Of a DNA stretch of 64,000 bases, positions 36,901 to 45,600 are shown piece after piece (position 1 is the first letter of the stretch; the number at the start of each line of letters is the position of its first letter). Under the pieces are notes generated by a model. It was given only the letters and a program-made list of their open reading frames with translations. It made no database searches and was not told the DNA's origin. This stretch comes from Paludibacteraceae bacterium. Lineage in GTDB: Bacteria; Bacteroidota; Bacteroidia; Bacteroidales; Paludibacteraceae. A program made the position numbers and the translations under genes. The DNA lies in contig JAKSKV010000004.1 in the NCBI GenBank assembly GCA_024401555.1, positions 56,242 through 120,241 of the forward strand, written 5' to 3'.

Positions 36901-39900
36901 TCTTCTAATGAGATCGATACTTATTACTTCGTAGTAGCGGGAGAGGGCGGTGCTTGTCCTGACACCACTACTTTCGAGGCTCGTTTGAACCACTCGTTGG
37001 CCTTCGATGAGGTTGAGGATATCAACGCTAATGCGGCAGCTAACTGTAAGGCGAGTGTCGAGTTGAAGAGTTACAAGCCTGATTACAGCTACTGTGCTCC
37101 TGATGAGGACAAGGTGCTTTATTCATATAATGTAAATGGTGGCGCTTGGGTTGACTATGCGGATGACGCGAAGGCCGAGCTTGCTGATCAAGACACCGTG
37201 ACATGGCGCGCGATCCTCTTCGTAAAGGGTGACGCAGTTGCGCTTGATACGGTTACTTTGAAGCAACCAGCTCACATCTCCGATAAGAGCGAGCCAATCA
37301 TCGATTGCGCTACTTTGTCGCAAGAGGTTGAGTTGCCAGCTGGTAAGGAGTTCTCTGGTGACGTTACGTTCTCTGTTTCCGCTTCGGATATCAAGAACGT
37401 TTCAACCGATAACTGTACTGAATCAGCGAACTTGGTAGTTAACTGGAATTCATACGCAGGTACTGAGTTGGGTTCATTCGGTGATATTACCGAGAATGTT
37501 GCATTGAACGTCTATACTAATCCTAAGAGAGAGATCATTTGGGGTGTTACCGATGAGGCTGGCAATAACAGCGCACCTTGTATCGCTACTTATGAGGTGA
37601 AGAAGGATAAGTATGATGGACCAGACGGGCCATACGCGGTGATCCGCGATACCACTATCTGTGCGGGAGACTTCCCATACACATGGTATGGTCATACTTT
37701 CACTAAGAGTGGTGAGACTGCTGAGGTGGGTTACGCACTCTTGAAGGTATTCGCTGACGATACCTATTTCAGAACCCTCAAGACTACCGCTTGTGGCTCA
37801 TTCGAGTTCAACGGCGAGGAGTATGACAAGACGGGTGTTTATACTGTAACAATGAAGAATGATGGAGCTTGTGATAGCGTCATCACTTTGGATTTGACCA
37901 TTTTGCCGGTATTTGAATCAGTTGAAAAGATCGCTGCATGTGACTCGTTCGAGTGGAATGGTGTTACCTACAAGACTTCTGGTATCTATACCGAAACTCT
38001 TACAGCAAAGAATGGTTGCGACTCAATCGCACAATTGGATTTGAAGATCGGTACTTCGTTCTACGATACAGCTAAGGTGGCTGTCGCTAACAAGTACACT
38101 TGGAGCGAGACTGGTGTGACTTACACTAAATCTGGTGTTTACAAGCACGAGATGACCACTTCAGATGAGAGCAAGTGCGATAGCATCTATGTTTTGGATT
38201 TGACTATTTACGAACCATCTTATGGTGACACTACCATCTACATCTGTCAAAAGGAGTTGCCTTACAAATACACGGCGAAATTCCCTGGCGTGAAAGATGT
38301 TGAGGAGAAGTCGCTTGTTAAGGATACTGTCATCACTTACGCTCGTGAGAATATGGGTGACTCAATCATCACATTCCATGTCAATGTGTTGAAAGAGACT
38401 TCCGCTGATTTCACTCGTGCACTTTGTAGATCAGAGTTCCCTTACACATTCGATGCGGCTAAAAACTTGGTGGTTTATGAACCACAAAGTGATACGGCGT
38501 TTGTTATCGAGAACCGAGTTGGTTGTGATAGTACCATCAATTTGCATATCGATATCTTGGAGGCATCTCCAATCACATTCGTGAATGAGACCTCTTGCGA
38601 CTCTTACGTTTATAGAGGTGAGACATTTACGGAGGATACCGCTTTCGTTCTTACTTTGAAGAATGTCGCTGGTTGCGACTCTGTCGTAGATGTGAAGTTG
38701 ACTATCAACCACACATTGAATACCATCGAGGATTTGGGCGAGGTTTGCGACTCTGTAGAGTGGCATGGTAATTGGTATTATGCAACCAATAATATCGCTA
38801 CTTACACAACTTCCTCAAATGTGACTGGTTGTGATTCAATCGTTACATTGAATGTTGTGGTGAACCATTCTGTTAAGACTTCTGATAATTTACACCTTTG
38901 TACGAGCCAATTCGATGCTGAGGGCAAGTATGCCGCTCCACAATGGGGCAAGGTGTTCGAGTTGCCTGCAACTATCCCTGCCGTGCTTACAGATACCTTC
39001 AAGACCACTACGTTGAAGGGCTGTGACTCAATCGTCGCATTGAACATCTATGTGGATAACAGTATCGATATCCACGACACGGTGATCGCTAAAGATCGTT
39101 ACACTTGGCCGGTGACTGGCACGGAATATACAGCATCTGGCGTTTACGATGTCGCTCCTACGGTTAATGCACTTGGATGTGATAGCGCTGCTCAACTTGC
39201 TTTGCATATCATCCCAACCAAGAGCGCCGAGAAGTATGACAGCGCTTGCGCGATGTATGTATTCCGCTATGGTACTGAGGAGAGAAAGACAACCGTGGAT
39301 GCGGTTTGGACTCTCAAATTCGAATACGACACCACTATCACAATGGCTCCTGGTAAGGATGTTGTTGTGAAGGGTGACTCTATTTTGACACTCCATGTGA
39401 AGGTGAACAAGCCAGCTGTGGTTAACCTTCCTACCTTCGTGGTTTGCGAGGATACCGTATGGAACGGCATCCATATCACAGATTCCGGCAGATACTCATT
39501 CATAACCACTTCTACGGTGACTGGATGTGATTCTACCACATGGGCTGCCTTCCGTGTAAGACATGTGACACCTTTTGACACGACAGTTGTCGCTTGTGAT
39601 GAGTTTACTTGGGATAAGAATGGTGTGAAATACACTGCTTCCGCTGAAGATGCGGTACATATTCCATTCAGCGACGGCAAGTGCGATTCAATTATCTACA
39701 ATTTGCACTTGACTATCAATAACGCTTCCCAAGGGGATGTGTATGCTTCTCTTCCTCAATCGGCTTTGGCTGGTTATAGTGTAGAGGGCCATAAGGGATT
39801 TGTTCCTGAGGCTATCAAGAAGGAGGATGGTTCTGTTGTTGCGGTTACCCTTACTCCTGAAGAGATTGCCCAGAACAGTTTCTTGTCAATCTCTAAGAAT

Positions 39901-42900
39901 CAGGCAATGTGTGACTCGACAGTCAATGTCCATATCACATTGTTGGAATCTTCTGATACGACTAAGTTGAGTGATAAGATTTGTCGTGCGGATCTTCCTT
40001 ACGCTTTGACTGTTGAGGATGTTACCTATAATGTTTATGGTGACACGACGGTGATGGTTAAGAATAAGATCGGTGGTGATAGCATCGTGACACTCGCTTT
40101 GACAATCAACGAAGCTAACTCTGAAAGAGTGATTGAGGATGTTTGCGGATTGAGTTTCACTTGGAATGGTAAGACTTATACCGAGAGCACTGTCGATGAA
40201 TACCTCACGACAAATGTTGCAGGTTGTGACTCTACCGTTACTTTGTATTTGACGCTTCGCAAACCTACTTATAAGGTAGAGTCCATTTCTGCTTGTGACT
40301 CTATGTTGTGGAACGGTGTTTGGTACAAAGAGTCCCACATCGCTTCTGCCGAGTCGATCGAGAAGACCTTTAAGGTAGCTCTTGGTGATGAAACTGGTGA
40401 GACGCTTCCTTACTATGTGGAACCAACACCTAATAAGGCAGGTTGCGATTCAGTTGTGATCCTCGACTTGACTATTACGAAGACTGTCTATGGAACCGTA
40501 AAACCAGAGACCTCTTGTGACGCGTTCCAATGGTTGGCAACTGATGAGCATCCAGACGGTATCTATACTGAGTCTGGTTTGTATGAGGCTCGAACCACTT
40601 CGCATCTTTCAAACTGTGACTCTGTCGCATACATTGATTTGACTATCTTGAAGTCAACATCACTTGATACGGTTTTGAAGGTATGTGAGAACAAACCGAT
40701 GGTATTCGACGGAAAGAGCATCGAGGGTGATACTACTTTCGTGATCGAGAATAAAGCTGGTTGCGACTCTATCATTAATGTAACTGTTCAAACCTTCCCA
40801 GTTTACGACACTACCATCACTATCGTCACTTGCGATACAGTAGTTGAGTGGTTGGGTGAGACTTACAAGGCGTCTGGTTCATATTCAAAGACGCTTAAGA
40901 CTAAGGCTTGCGATTGCGACTCTGTCGTTACTTTGAATCTTACAATCAATCCGTCTCCAGTTGTTAATCTTACAGAGACAGCTTGCGGACGTTATGAGTT
41001 GAATGGTAAGTATTATACTGAATCCGGTATTGTGAAGGATACCTTCACTACTGTTCACGGTTGTGACTCTATCGTCATCGTCGATCTTACAGTGACCAAG
41101 ATGGAGCTTATCGCTCCTGATACTGTAAAGGTATTGGCTGGCGAGGATTGTAAGTCTGAGGTTAACTTGGATCAAATGAAGCCTACAATCAACTTCTGTG
41201 ATCCAACTGCTGAAGCTGATTACTCATACAGTATGGATTCTCTCGTTTGGTCAGTGGTAACTCCAAACGGAACCGCTACTGTTGAGAACGGTGACACTAT
41301 TTACTGGCGTGTTGATCTTTCCGATCAAGTCGGTAAGTTGGATAGCCTTGTTATGAAGCAGATTGTCTCTGTGGTCGATTCTACGGAGCCTCAATTCTTG
41401 GAGGATTGCTCCGCTTGGGTGAGCGTTTATAAGGTGACCGATACCATTACAGGTAATGTCTCCTTCACCCTTGGTACTGAGGCTATCCTTAGCAAGGTGA
41501 AAGATAACTGTAGCGACAATGCTTCCCTTGATGTTCAATGGGACATCAACGGTGCTGGATTCGTCTCTGTAAAGAAGGATTCAACCTTTACATTGAACGC
41601 TTACAAGGGTGATTCAGTCTCTATCTCTTGGAAGGTCGTTGACGCTTCCGGTAATGAGAGCGCCGTTTGTGAGAAGGTTTATGAGATCGAGCGCGACACG
41701 ACAGGTGAGGATGGTGAGAAGTACTCTATCATCCGTGATACAGTCATCTGTTCTAACGATATGCCATTCTCTTGGCATGGCGCGACATTCGAGAACGATG
41801 GTGATACCGCTCACGTAGGTACTACATTGTTGAATGTCCATGTGAACAAGTCATTCTTTGTGACTGATACGGTTGTCATCTGCGACAGCTACATCTGGCG
41901 TGATGGCGTTACCTACACAGAAAGCAACAACACTGCTATCTACAACAAGGCTAACGCTGGTACTTGCGATTCTGTCTACACATTGAATTTGACTATCTTG
42001 AAGTCAACCAAGCTTGATACGACAATCACAGTTTGTGAGAGCCAGTTGCCAGTTGCTTTGGGTGCTTCGGTAATCAGCTCTGATTCAACCTTCCAATTGG
42101 TTAATGCCGCTGGTTGTGACTCTTTGGTTAACGTTAAGTTGAATGTGATCCCTACAAAGAGAGATACAGCTAATGAGTTGGCTTGCGTATCTTACGTTTG
42201 GGCTGGCAAGACTTTGACCGAGAGCGGAGTTTACTCTGACACGTTGACTTCTAACGCAGGTTGCGACTCCATCTCAGTGTTGAACTTGACGATCGCTCAG
42301 CCTGCTTACGATACAATCGTCGCTAAGAACGTTTGTCATGCGTTCACCATGAATGGTGTGGCTTACACTGAGTCTGGTGTCTACAACGATACGCTTCAAA
42401 CAGTTCAAGGTTGCGACTCTATCGTGACATTGGATTTGACCATTGCTCCTGTCCTTTACGATACGGTATCTATGCGTATCTACTGTGGATCTCTTGTATG
42501 GAATGGCAAGGAGTACTTCGAGACTGGTGTTTATAACGATACTTTGGTCTCTTCCGCTTACGGTTGCGACTCTATCGTGACACTCGATTTCGTCAACGCT
42601 CCTCTCCACTACAACATTGAGTTGACCACTTGCGAGGGATTGGCTGCTGATTTCAAGGGCATCGCTATCACACAAGACACTGTCTTGAGCGTTGCTGATG
42701 AAAATGACGGATGTGATGTCATTTACAATGTGACACTTCATGTTACACCAGCATTCTCTGGCGACACTGCTTTGGTTCAAGCTTGTGAATCTTACGATTG
42801 GAATGGCTTGACACTTACCGAGAGCGGTTTGTACCGTGACACGATCACAAGCGTTAACGGTTGTGATTCCGTAGCACTCCTTCGCTTGATCATCTCTCAT

Positions 42901-43995
42901 CCAGACACTATCGTCATTAACGATACGATCATGGCTGGTGAGTCTTACTCAGCTTATGGATACACAATTGAGAATGCCGAGTTTGGTGTTTACTCTTACG
43001 ACACTACTATCGTAGGAACATTGGGTTGTGATACTACTTACCACTTCACTGTGACTGCAACTGGTCGTGCGATTGTAATCGACAGTTTGGTTATCACAGG
43101 TGGTGAGGATGGCTACCATGGAAATGATGGTGGCAACGGTGGTAACGGTGGTAATGGCTCTGGTGATGGCGGTAACGGTGGCAATGGTGGCAATGGCGGC
43201 AACGGCGAGGGCGGCAATGGCTCTGGCTCTGGCGTTAAGATCAACGTTCACGGTGGTCTTTGGTTCTGTACCGGCGATTACGCTATGCTTAAGATTTACG
43301 CAACCGGCGCTCCTTCGGAGGTCGCTTTAACCTACGATTCGCTCACAACAGCTGCTGGATTCGTTCCTGTTCAGACTACTTTGGATGCTGACGGATCTGT
43401 ACAGTTCTTTATCCCTGATACAACAAAGGCAGGTTCTTATGTGGCTTACGTTCAACTCTTCGGTGAGGGAATGGCTAGTCAAGTCGTGAAGGTTAACTTC
43501 AATGTAAGCTTGAGCGGCCAAGTCATTAAGCGTAAGTGGAACGATGTGGTTGTATGCAACAACTCTGATAGCTTGTTCGTGGCTTACCAATGGTACCACA
43601 ACAATGAGAAGATCGACGGCGCAACTGGTCAATACTACAATGAATTGACTGGTGTCGAGGGTACATACTCTTTGGATGTCGTAACCAAGTATGGAGATAC
43701 ACTCCACGTCTGCGGTAAGGACTTCGACTTGGTATTGCCTGAGTTCTCTATCACAGCTTACCCAGTTCCTGCTATCGCTAACCAGGAGCTCACTATTCAA
43801 GTGATGGGACTTACTAAGGATCAATTGAGTCACGCTAAGTTGGTTGTTTACTCAATCGACGGTACCGTGATGTATAAGGATTTCGATGGTTTGTATGAAT
43901 TGAATGTTCTTACATTGCCAATCGGAGATTATGTGGCAGTAGTGACTGTTGACAATGGTCTCAGCGCTAATTGCAAGATCTTGGTTAGACCATAA
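33919..43995 (+). CDS. 3358-aa Cys-Asp-Ser repeat surface protein, T9SS type A sorting domain
   Basis: Signal peptide to about residue 27. Residues 28-333 are a right-handed beta-helix ending DQGAYEFQ (choice-of-anchor Q type; pectate-lyase-like fold, no catalytic residues identified). Residues about 538-796 are a module shared with the 2334-aa protein (WFDDFG, DGYYVV, GGMLGVNC, GNDMLFDDISI). Two HYR-like modules (about 1032-1275 and 2397-2635) each end in a related IRDTxIC...PFSWHG-type segment and introduce a run of short repeats. These repeats, about 25 in all, follow CDSxxWNGxxYxxSGxY...GCDSIVTLDLTI. Residues about 3061-3106 are a Gly/Asn-rich linker. The last 80 residues are a type A sorting domain (ITAYPVPAIANQELTIQV). 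I infer a very long surface adhesin or stalk. The OmpA gene follows by 45 bp. Confidence 0.85.
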   Translation: MTAKNRMSKAILMIVAFSLCWTMETFARRVEVSTRAEFANAVGASGQDGDTVSIVSGFTLSDDVTVSKNVTILGNGNTITRGRTVSGYIFTTTTYHRISFSSDANVQNLKLDGNAYSSASNTFVSIDANRKVTMDEKTTISNSSDGTVLIVNGTLVGGVITGNSSTRSYDVVTVGSNAKVINALFYANKVDGNNSNKHAIVALAGGQLINSTVVNNPLTGANGGGSVSHTSGVRSTNANSRVINSIVSLNRNSQATAANTALYNLSASQVITSYTEYADPGFVSVADNNYALASGSLCADKGTNSYNNEPKDLAGLDRISGGTIDQGAYEFQSCALITASKSENLIIGERVVLEVKSVSSEYASLAYEFQWQSSRDGSTWSNIGRDANEARYIIDPVTDEIPYYRVNLVRKGGSRDVICTAYAPVLRFADPSVRFVASGYDRVVTHYSFEVPFGNEIKFGLEAINHAQIVDFQLSEKLLERADSWSYDASEVENFMYKKKIEDAYEYKLSYSYKIGTVTTKKDTSFIVRPIYKCTGKSNQVIWFDDFGTFDKSANGGNGSYTYQSSTGETTIARYTFGGNTRNIKSSNGTTTYGATYAVPDFRNAVVGHNYSGANNFQVNDGYYVVCPSTHDAWSGHENYFGNFPDHTSGDFKGGMLGVNCRENSKDTRIYQRDFSVECDSSLVIFSCYVANFNQVDYSNISQRTDRFIDANVRLDIFEVDKAGKENLIGVAYSGDLLSREHDYDKVDGVDTYWSNLSAKFLGNSGVTYRIALTNNRNGGSGNDMLFDDISITACCPDMAISDNPSFVNENQNVEICGSDSSTYSIYAIMRDGTVATDYFVNPYYYLYQYREKGQMFWKNLVEGDDPYVTDNKYTIDLTTFPTGSECRVILARSTQRIEQILNHYNGTLKYIDWNEEQRYPAVNCEEGIYGVAYGYSISYYPDLASLDADKVKVACPDQTFTFEYDPGEVWKERTWLDGSKAQVGTGTSFSAKKSSNEIDTYYFVVAGEGGACPDTTTFEARLNHSLAFDEVEDINANAAANCKASVELKSYKPDYSYCAPDEDKVLYSYNVNGGAWVDYADDAKAELADQDTVTWRAILFVKGDAVALDTVTLKQPAHISDKSEPIIDCATLSQEVELPAGKEFSGDVTFSVSASDIKNVSTDNCTESANLVVNWNSYAGTELGSFGDITENVALNVYTNPKREIIWGVTDEAGNNSAPCIATYEVKKDKYDGPDGPYAVIRDTTICAGDFPYTWYGHTFTKSGETAEVGYALLKVFADDTYFRTLKTTACGSFEFNGEEYDKTGVYTVTMKNDGACDSVITLDLTILPVFESVEKIAACDSFEWNGVTYKTSGIYTETLTAKNGCDSIAQLDLKIGTSFYDTAKVAVANKYTWSETGVTYTKSGVYKHEMTTSDESKCDSIYVLDLTIYEPSYGDTTIYICQKELPYKYTAKFPGVKDVEEKSLVKDTVITYARENMGDSIITFHVNVLKETSADFTRALCRSEFPYTFDAAKNLVVYEPQSDTAFVIENRVGCDSTINLHIDILEASPITFVNETSCDSYVYRGETFTEDTAFVLTLKNVAGCDSVVDVKLTINHTLNTIEDLGEVCDSVEWHGNWYYATNNIATYTTSSNVTGCDSIVTLNVVVNHSVKTSDNLHLCTSQFDAEGKYAAPQWGKVFELPATIPAVLTDTFKTTTLKGCDSIVALNIYVDNSIDIHDTVIAKDRYTWPVTGTEYTASGVYDVAPTVNALGCDSAAQLALHIIPTKSAEKYDSACAMYVFRYGTEERKTTVDAVWTLKFEYDTTITMAPGKDVVVKGDSILTLHVKVNKPAVVNLPTFVVCEDTVWNGIHITDSGRYSFITTSTVTGCDSTTWAAFRVRHVTPFDTTVVACDEFTWDKNGVKYTASAEDAVHIPFSDGKCDSIIYNLHLTINNASQGDVYASLPQSALAGYSVEGHKGFVPEAIKKEDGSVVAVTLTPEEIAQNSFLSISKNQAMCDSTVNVHITLLESSDTTKLSDKICRADLPYALTVEDVTYNVYGDTTVMVKNKIGGDSIVTLALTINEANSERVIEDVCGLSFTWNGKTYTESTVDEYLTTNVAGCDSTVTLYLTLRKPTYKVESISACDSMLWNGVWYKESHIASAESIEKTFKVALGDETGETLPYYVEPTPNKAGCDSVVILDLTITKTVYGTVKPETSCDAFQWLATDEHPDGIYTESGLYEARTTSHLSNCDSVAYIDLTILKSTSLDTVLKVCENKPMVFDGKSIEGDTTFVIENKAGCDSIINVTVQTFPVYDTTITIVTCDTVVEWLGETYKASGSYSKTLKTKACDCDSVVTLNLTINPSPVVNLTETACGRYELNGKYYTESGIVKDTFTTVHGCDSIVIVDLTVTKMELIAPDTVKVLAGEDCKSEVNLDQMKPTINFCDPTAEADYSYSMDSLVWSVVTPNGTATVENGDTIYWRVDLSDQVGKLDSLVMKQIVSVVDSTEPQFLEDCSAWVSVYKVTDTITGNVSFTLGTEAILSKVKDNCSDNASLDVQWDINGAGFVSVKKDSTFTLNAYKGDSVSISWKVVDASGNESAVCEKVYEIERDTTGEDGEKYSIIRDTVICSNDMPFSWHGATFENDGDTAHVGTTLLNVHVNKSFFVTDTVVICDSYIWRDGVTYTESNNTAIYNKANAGTCDSVYTLNLTILKSTKLDTTITVCESQLPVALGASVISSDSTFQLVNAAGCDSLVNVKLNVIPTKRDTANELACVSYVWAGKTLTESGVYSDTLTSNAGCDSISVLNLTIAQPAYDTIVAKNVCHAFTMNGVAYTESGVYNDTLQTVQGCDSIVTLDLTIAPVLYDTVSMRIYCGSLVWNGKEYFETGVYNDTLVSSAYGCDSIVTLDFVNAPLHYNIELTTCEGLAADFKGIAITQDTVLSVADENDGCDVIYNVTLHVTPAFSGDTALVQACESYDWNGLTLTESGLYRDTITSVNGCDSVALLRLIISHPDTIVINDTIMAGESYSAYGYTIENAEFGVYSYDTTIVGTLGCDTTYHFTVTATGRAIVIDSLVITGGEDGYHGNDGGNGGNGGNGSGDGGNGGNGGNGGNGEGGNGSGSGVKINVHGGLWFCTGDYAMLKIYATGAPSEVALTYDSLTTAAGFVPVQTTLDADGSVQFFIPDTTKAGSYVAYVQLFGEGMASQVVKVNFNVSLSGQVIKRKWNDVVVCNNSDSLFVAYQWYHNNEKIDGATGQYYNELTGVEGTYSLDVVTKYGDTLHVCGKDFDLVLPEFSITAYPVPAIANQELTIQVMGLTKDQLSHAKLVVYSIDGTVMYKDFDGLYELNVLTLPIGDYVAVVTVDNGLSANCKILVRP
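37015..37745 (+). repeat. HYR-like module, first copy of a super-repeat
   Basis: Encodes about residues 1032-1275 of the 3358-aa protein. Landmarks: NCKASVEL, CAPDEDKVLYSY, DTVTWRA, SEPIIDC, DNCTESANLVVNW, GVTDEAGNNSAPC and IRDTTICAGDFPYTWYG. A diverged copy with the same landmarks occurs at 41110-41825. Confidence 0.75.
37780..43030 (+). repeat. Cys-Asp-Ser repeat region (about 25 units)
   Basis: Two runs of 40-80-aa units, broken by the second HYR-like module at 41110-41825. Each unit typically has CDS near its start, WNG in the middle and GCDS followed by hydrophobic LDLTI strands at its end. One unit (near 40072) has GGDS in place of GCDS and so lacks that cysteine; the unit near 42710 reads GCDV. 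Confidence 0.8.
41110..41825 (+). repeat. HYR-like module, second copy of a super-repeat
   Basis: Encodes about residues 2397-2635. Landmarks in the same order as the first copy: DCKSEVNL, CDPTAEADYSY, DTIYWRV, TEPQFLEDC, DNCSDNASLDVQW, VVDASGNESAVC and IRDTVICSNDMPFSWHG. Confidence 0.75.
43099..43235 (+). repeat. Gly/Asn-rich GGN tandem repeat
   Basis: Encodes about residues 3061-3106, mostly GGNGG units with a few Ser, Asp and Glu. At DNA level it is an imperfect 9-bp repeat of the GGTGGCAAC type. Likely a flexible or extended linker before the C-terminal domains. Confidence 0.85.
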
Positions 43996-44040
43996 TGGTT
44001 AGTTGTAGTATAAACGTAAGAAAATAAATAATTAAAGGAT

Positions 44041-45414
44041 ATGAAAAGAATTAGTTTGATTCTGTTGGGACTCTCGTTGAGTAGTTTCCTATTCGGACAG
44101 AGTGAGCTTCTTACTTTGAGTGTAGGCGGTGGCCTACACTCACTGAAGCACGAACCAAAATTCCCTGATAAGAATGAATTGGGTGAGTGTTTCGGTGATG
44201 GAAAACTTTCCGCGGGTGCTACATTTAGCGTCCGTTATCACCACTTCTTCAAAGATAGACATTGGGGTATTGGTACTGGTGCTGATGTCTCTTACTACAC
44301 CGCTACCTCTTTGTTGGATGGTGTGGAGAACACGACTATCTTTGATAAGTACAACAACGAGAACTATGAGAATAGTTTCGAGTTCGTTGGTTGGGAGGAG
44401 CGTCAACGCTCGTTGACTTTGGAGATTCCGTTGGGCGTTTACTTCCGTACCGACTTTACAGAGAAGTTGGGCTTCGTGGTAGGTTTGGGTCCTAAGTTCA
44501 TTATGCCTTTGCGCTCTCGTTTTGAGATCAAGGAGGGTTCTTATGAGATTACTGGATACTACCCAGCTGATAATGTTACGTTTGAGCACTTGGAGCACCA
44601 TGGATTCTATGACAACAGCCCTCGCTTCAAGGATGGTATCTCTACCAAGCCTGTATTCGCCGCTTATGTGGAGGCTGGTTTGAACATTAAGTTCACCGAG
44701 AAGGTTTATGGTTATGTCGGCGCATATTTCAACTATGGTATTACCGATATGGCTAAGGCTCACGACGCTATAGGCAATGTGATCCGTGACGATTTCAAGG
44801 GTGGTTACCAAGGTTTGTTGAACTCTACAGCTGTGGATCAAGCCAATTACATGGCGGCTGGTGTCAAGATCGGTGTGACTTTGCCATTCGGCAAGAAGGT
44901 AGAGGAGCCAATCGACTCTACATTGTTGGAGGAGCCTAAACCATTGACTGCTTTGGTAGAGCCTGCGGATTCTTCCGCTGTCTTGGATAGCTCCGCTGCT
45001 GCTGTCATCGAGATCGATCCTGATGATTACAGACGTGCTATCAGCGCTTTGGGTGATATCAACAACACAGTTCACTTTAAGTTAGGATCCGCTAAGTTGC
45101 TTAAGTCAAAAGTATTGTCGGAGGGTATCCAACAAGTGGCTGAGTTTATGCACAAGTATCCAAACGTGAAGTTGGAGGTGGATGGACATACTTGTATCTT
45201 GGGTACTGAGTCTATCAATAATAACTTGGGTATCGCTCGTGCGAACAGTTTGATCGCGCCGTTGATCAAGGCGGGTGCTCCTCGTGAGAACATCGTCACC
45301 ACTTCTAAGTCATACCATGAGCCAGTCGCTTCCAATGTGGCGGAAACTGGACGTGAGTTGAACAGACGTGCGGTGCTTAAGTTCATCATTAGCGATAAGA
45401 TCGGTAAAAAATAA
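44041..45414 (+). CDS. OmpA-family outer-membrane protein with N-terminal barrel
   Basis: 457 aa; signal peptide ending SSFLFG before QSELLT. Residues about 20-285 look like an eight-stranded-type outer-membrane barrel (alternating strands such as TFSVRYHHFF, LGFVVGLGPKF, VYGYVGAYFNYG). A Pro/Ser/Ala linker (about 295-325) leads to an OmpA C-terminal domain (about 338-450). The peptidoglycan-binding motif reads VDGHTCILGTESINNNLGIARAN: the arginine is kept but the usual Asp after GHT is Cys. It follows the 3358-aa protein by 45 bp, so I infer co-transcription and a role in tethering that surface protein or its export site to the wall. Confidence 0.85.
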   Translation: MKRISLILLGLSLSSFLFGQSELLTLSVGGGLHSLKHEPKFPDKNELGECFGDGKLSAGATFSVRYHHFFKDRHWGIGTGADVSYYTATSLLDGVENTTIFDKYNNENYENSFEFVGWEERQRSLTLEIPLGVYFRTDFTEKLGFVVGLGPKFIMPLRSRFEIKEGSYEITGYYPADNVTFEHLEHHGFYDNSPRFKDGISTKPVFAAYVEAGLNIKFTEKVYGYVGAYFNYGITDMAKAHDAIGNVIRDDFKGGYQGLLNSTAVDQANYMAAGVKIGVTLPFGKKVEEPIDSTLLEEPKPLTALVEPADSSAVLDSSAAAVIEIDPDDYRRAISALGDINNTVHFKLGSAKLLKSKVLSEGIQQVAEFMHKYPNVKLEVDGHTCILGTESINNNLGIARANSLIAPLIKAGAPRENIVTTSKSYHEPVASNVAETGRELNRRAVLKFIISDKIGKK

Positions 45415-45433
45415 TATCGACTAATCTTTAGGG

Positions 45434-45467
45434 AAGGGCTTGCCGGTTGGTAAGCCCTTTCTTTTTG
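45434..45467 (+). terminator. Terminator after the OmpA-family gene
   Basis: 8-bp stem AAGGGCTT/AAGCCCTT, 10-nt loop, then TTTCTTTTT-like tail. Confidence 0.8.
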
Positions 45468-45570
45468 TTGTTATATTCCCGACTAATCCCTCTTACGATA
45501 CGTCTGATTGTCTAATAAAATTTATGATTAAAACAATATCATTATTTTTTACATTGTGGAATTTATAAAG

Positions 45571-45578
45571 TAAATTTG
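45571..45578 (+). promoter_or_regulatory. -7 element of nfnAB
   Basis: TAAATTTG, exact TAnnTTTG match, 22 bp before the nfnA ATG. The -33 position is T-rich but lacks a clear TTTG. Confidence 0.55.
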
Positions 45579-45600
45579 CATTAACTAAATGTTTTACTAA

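Noticed and set aside
37780-43030. Regular repeats that could suggest a CRISPR array
   Set aside because: The repeats are in one long open frame and are protein-level units of 40-80 aa with diverged DNA, not identical short repeats with unique spacers.
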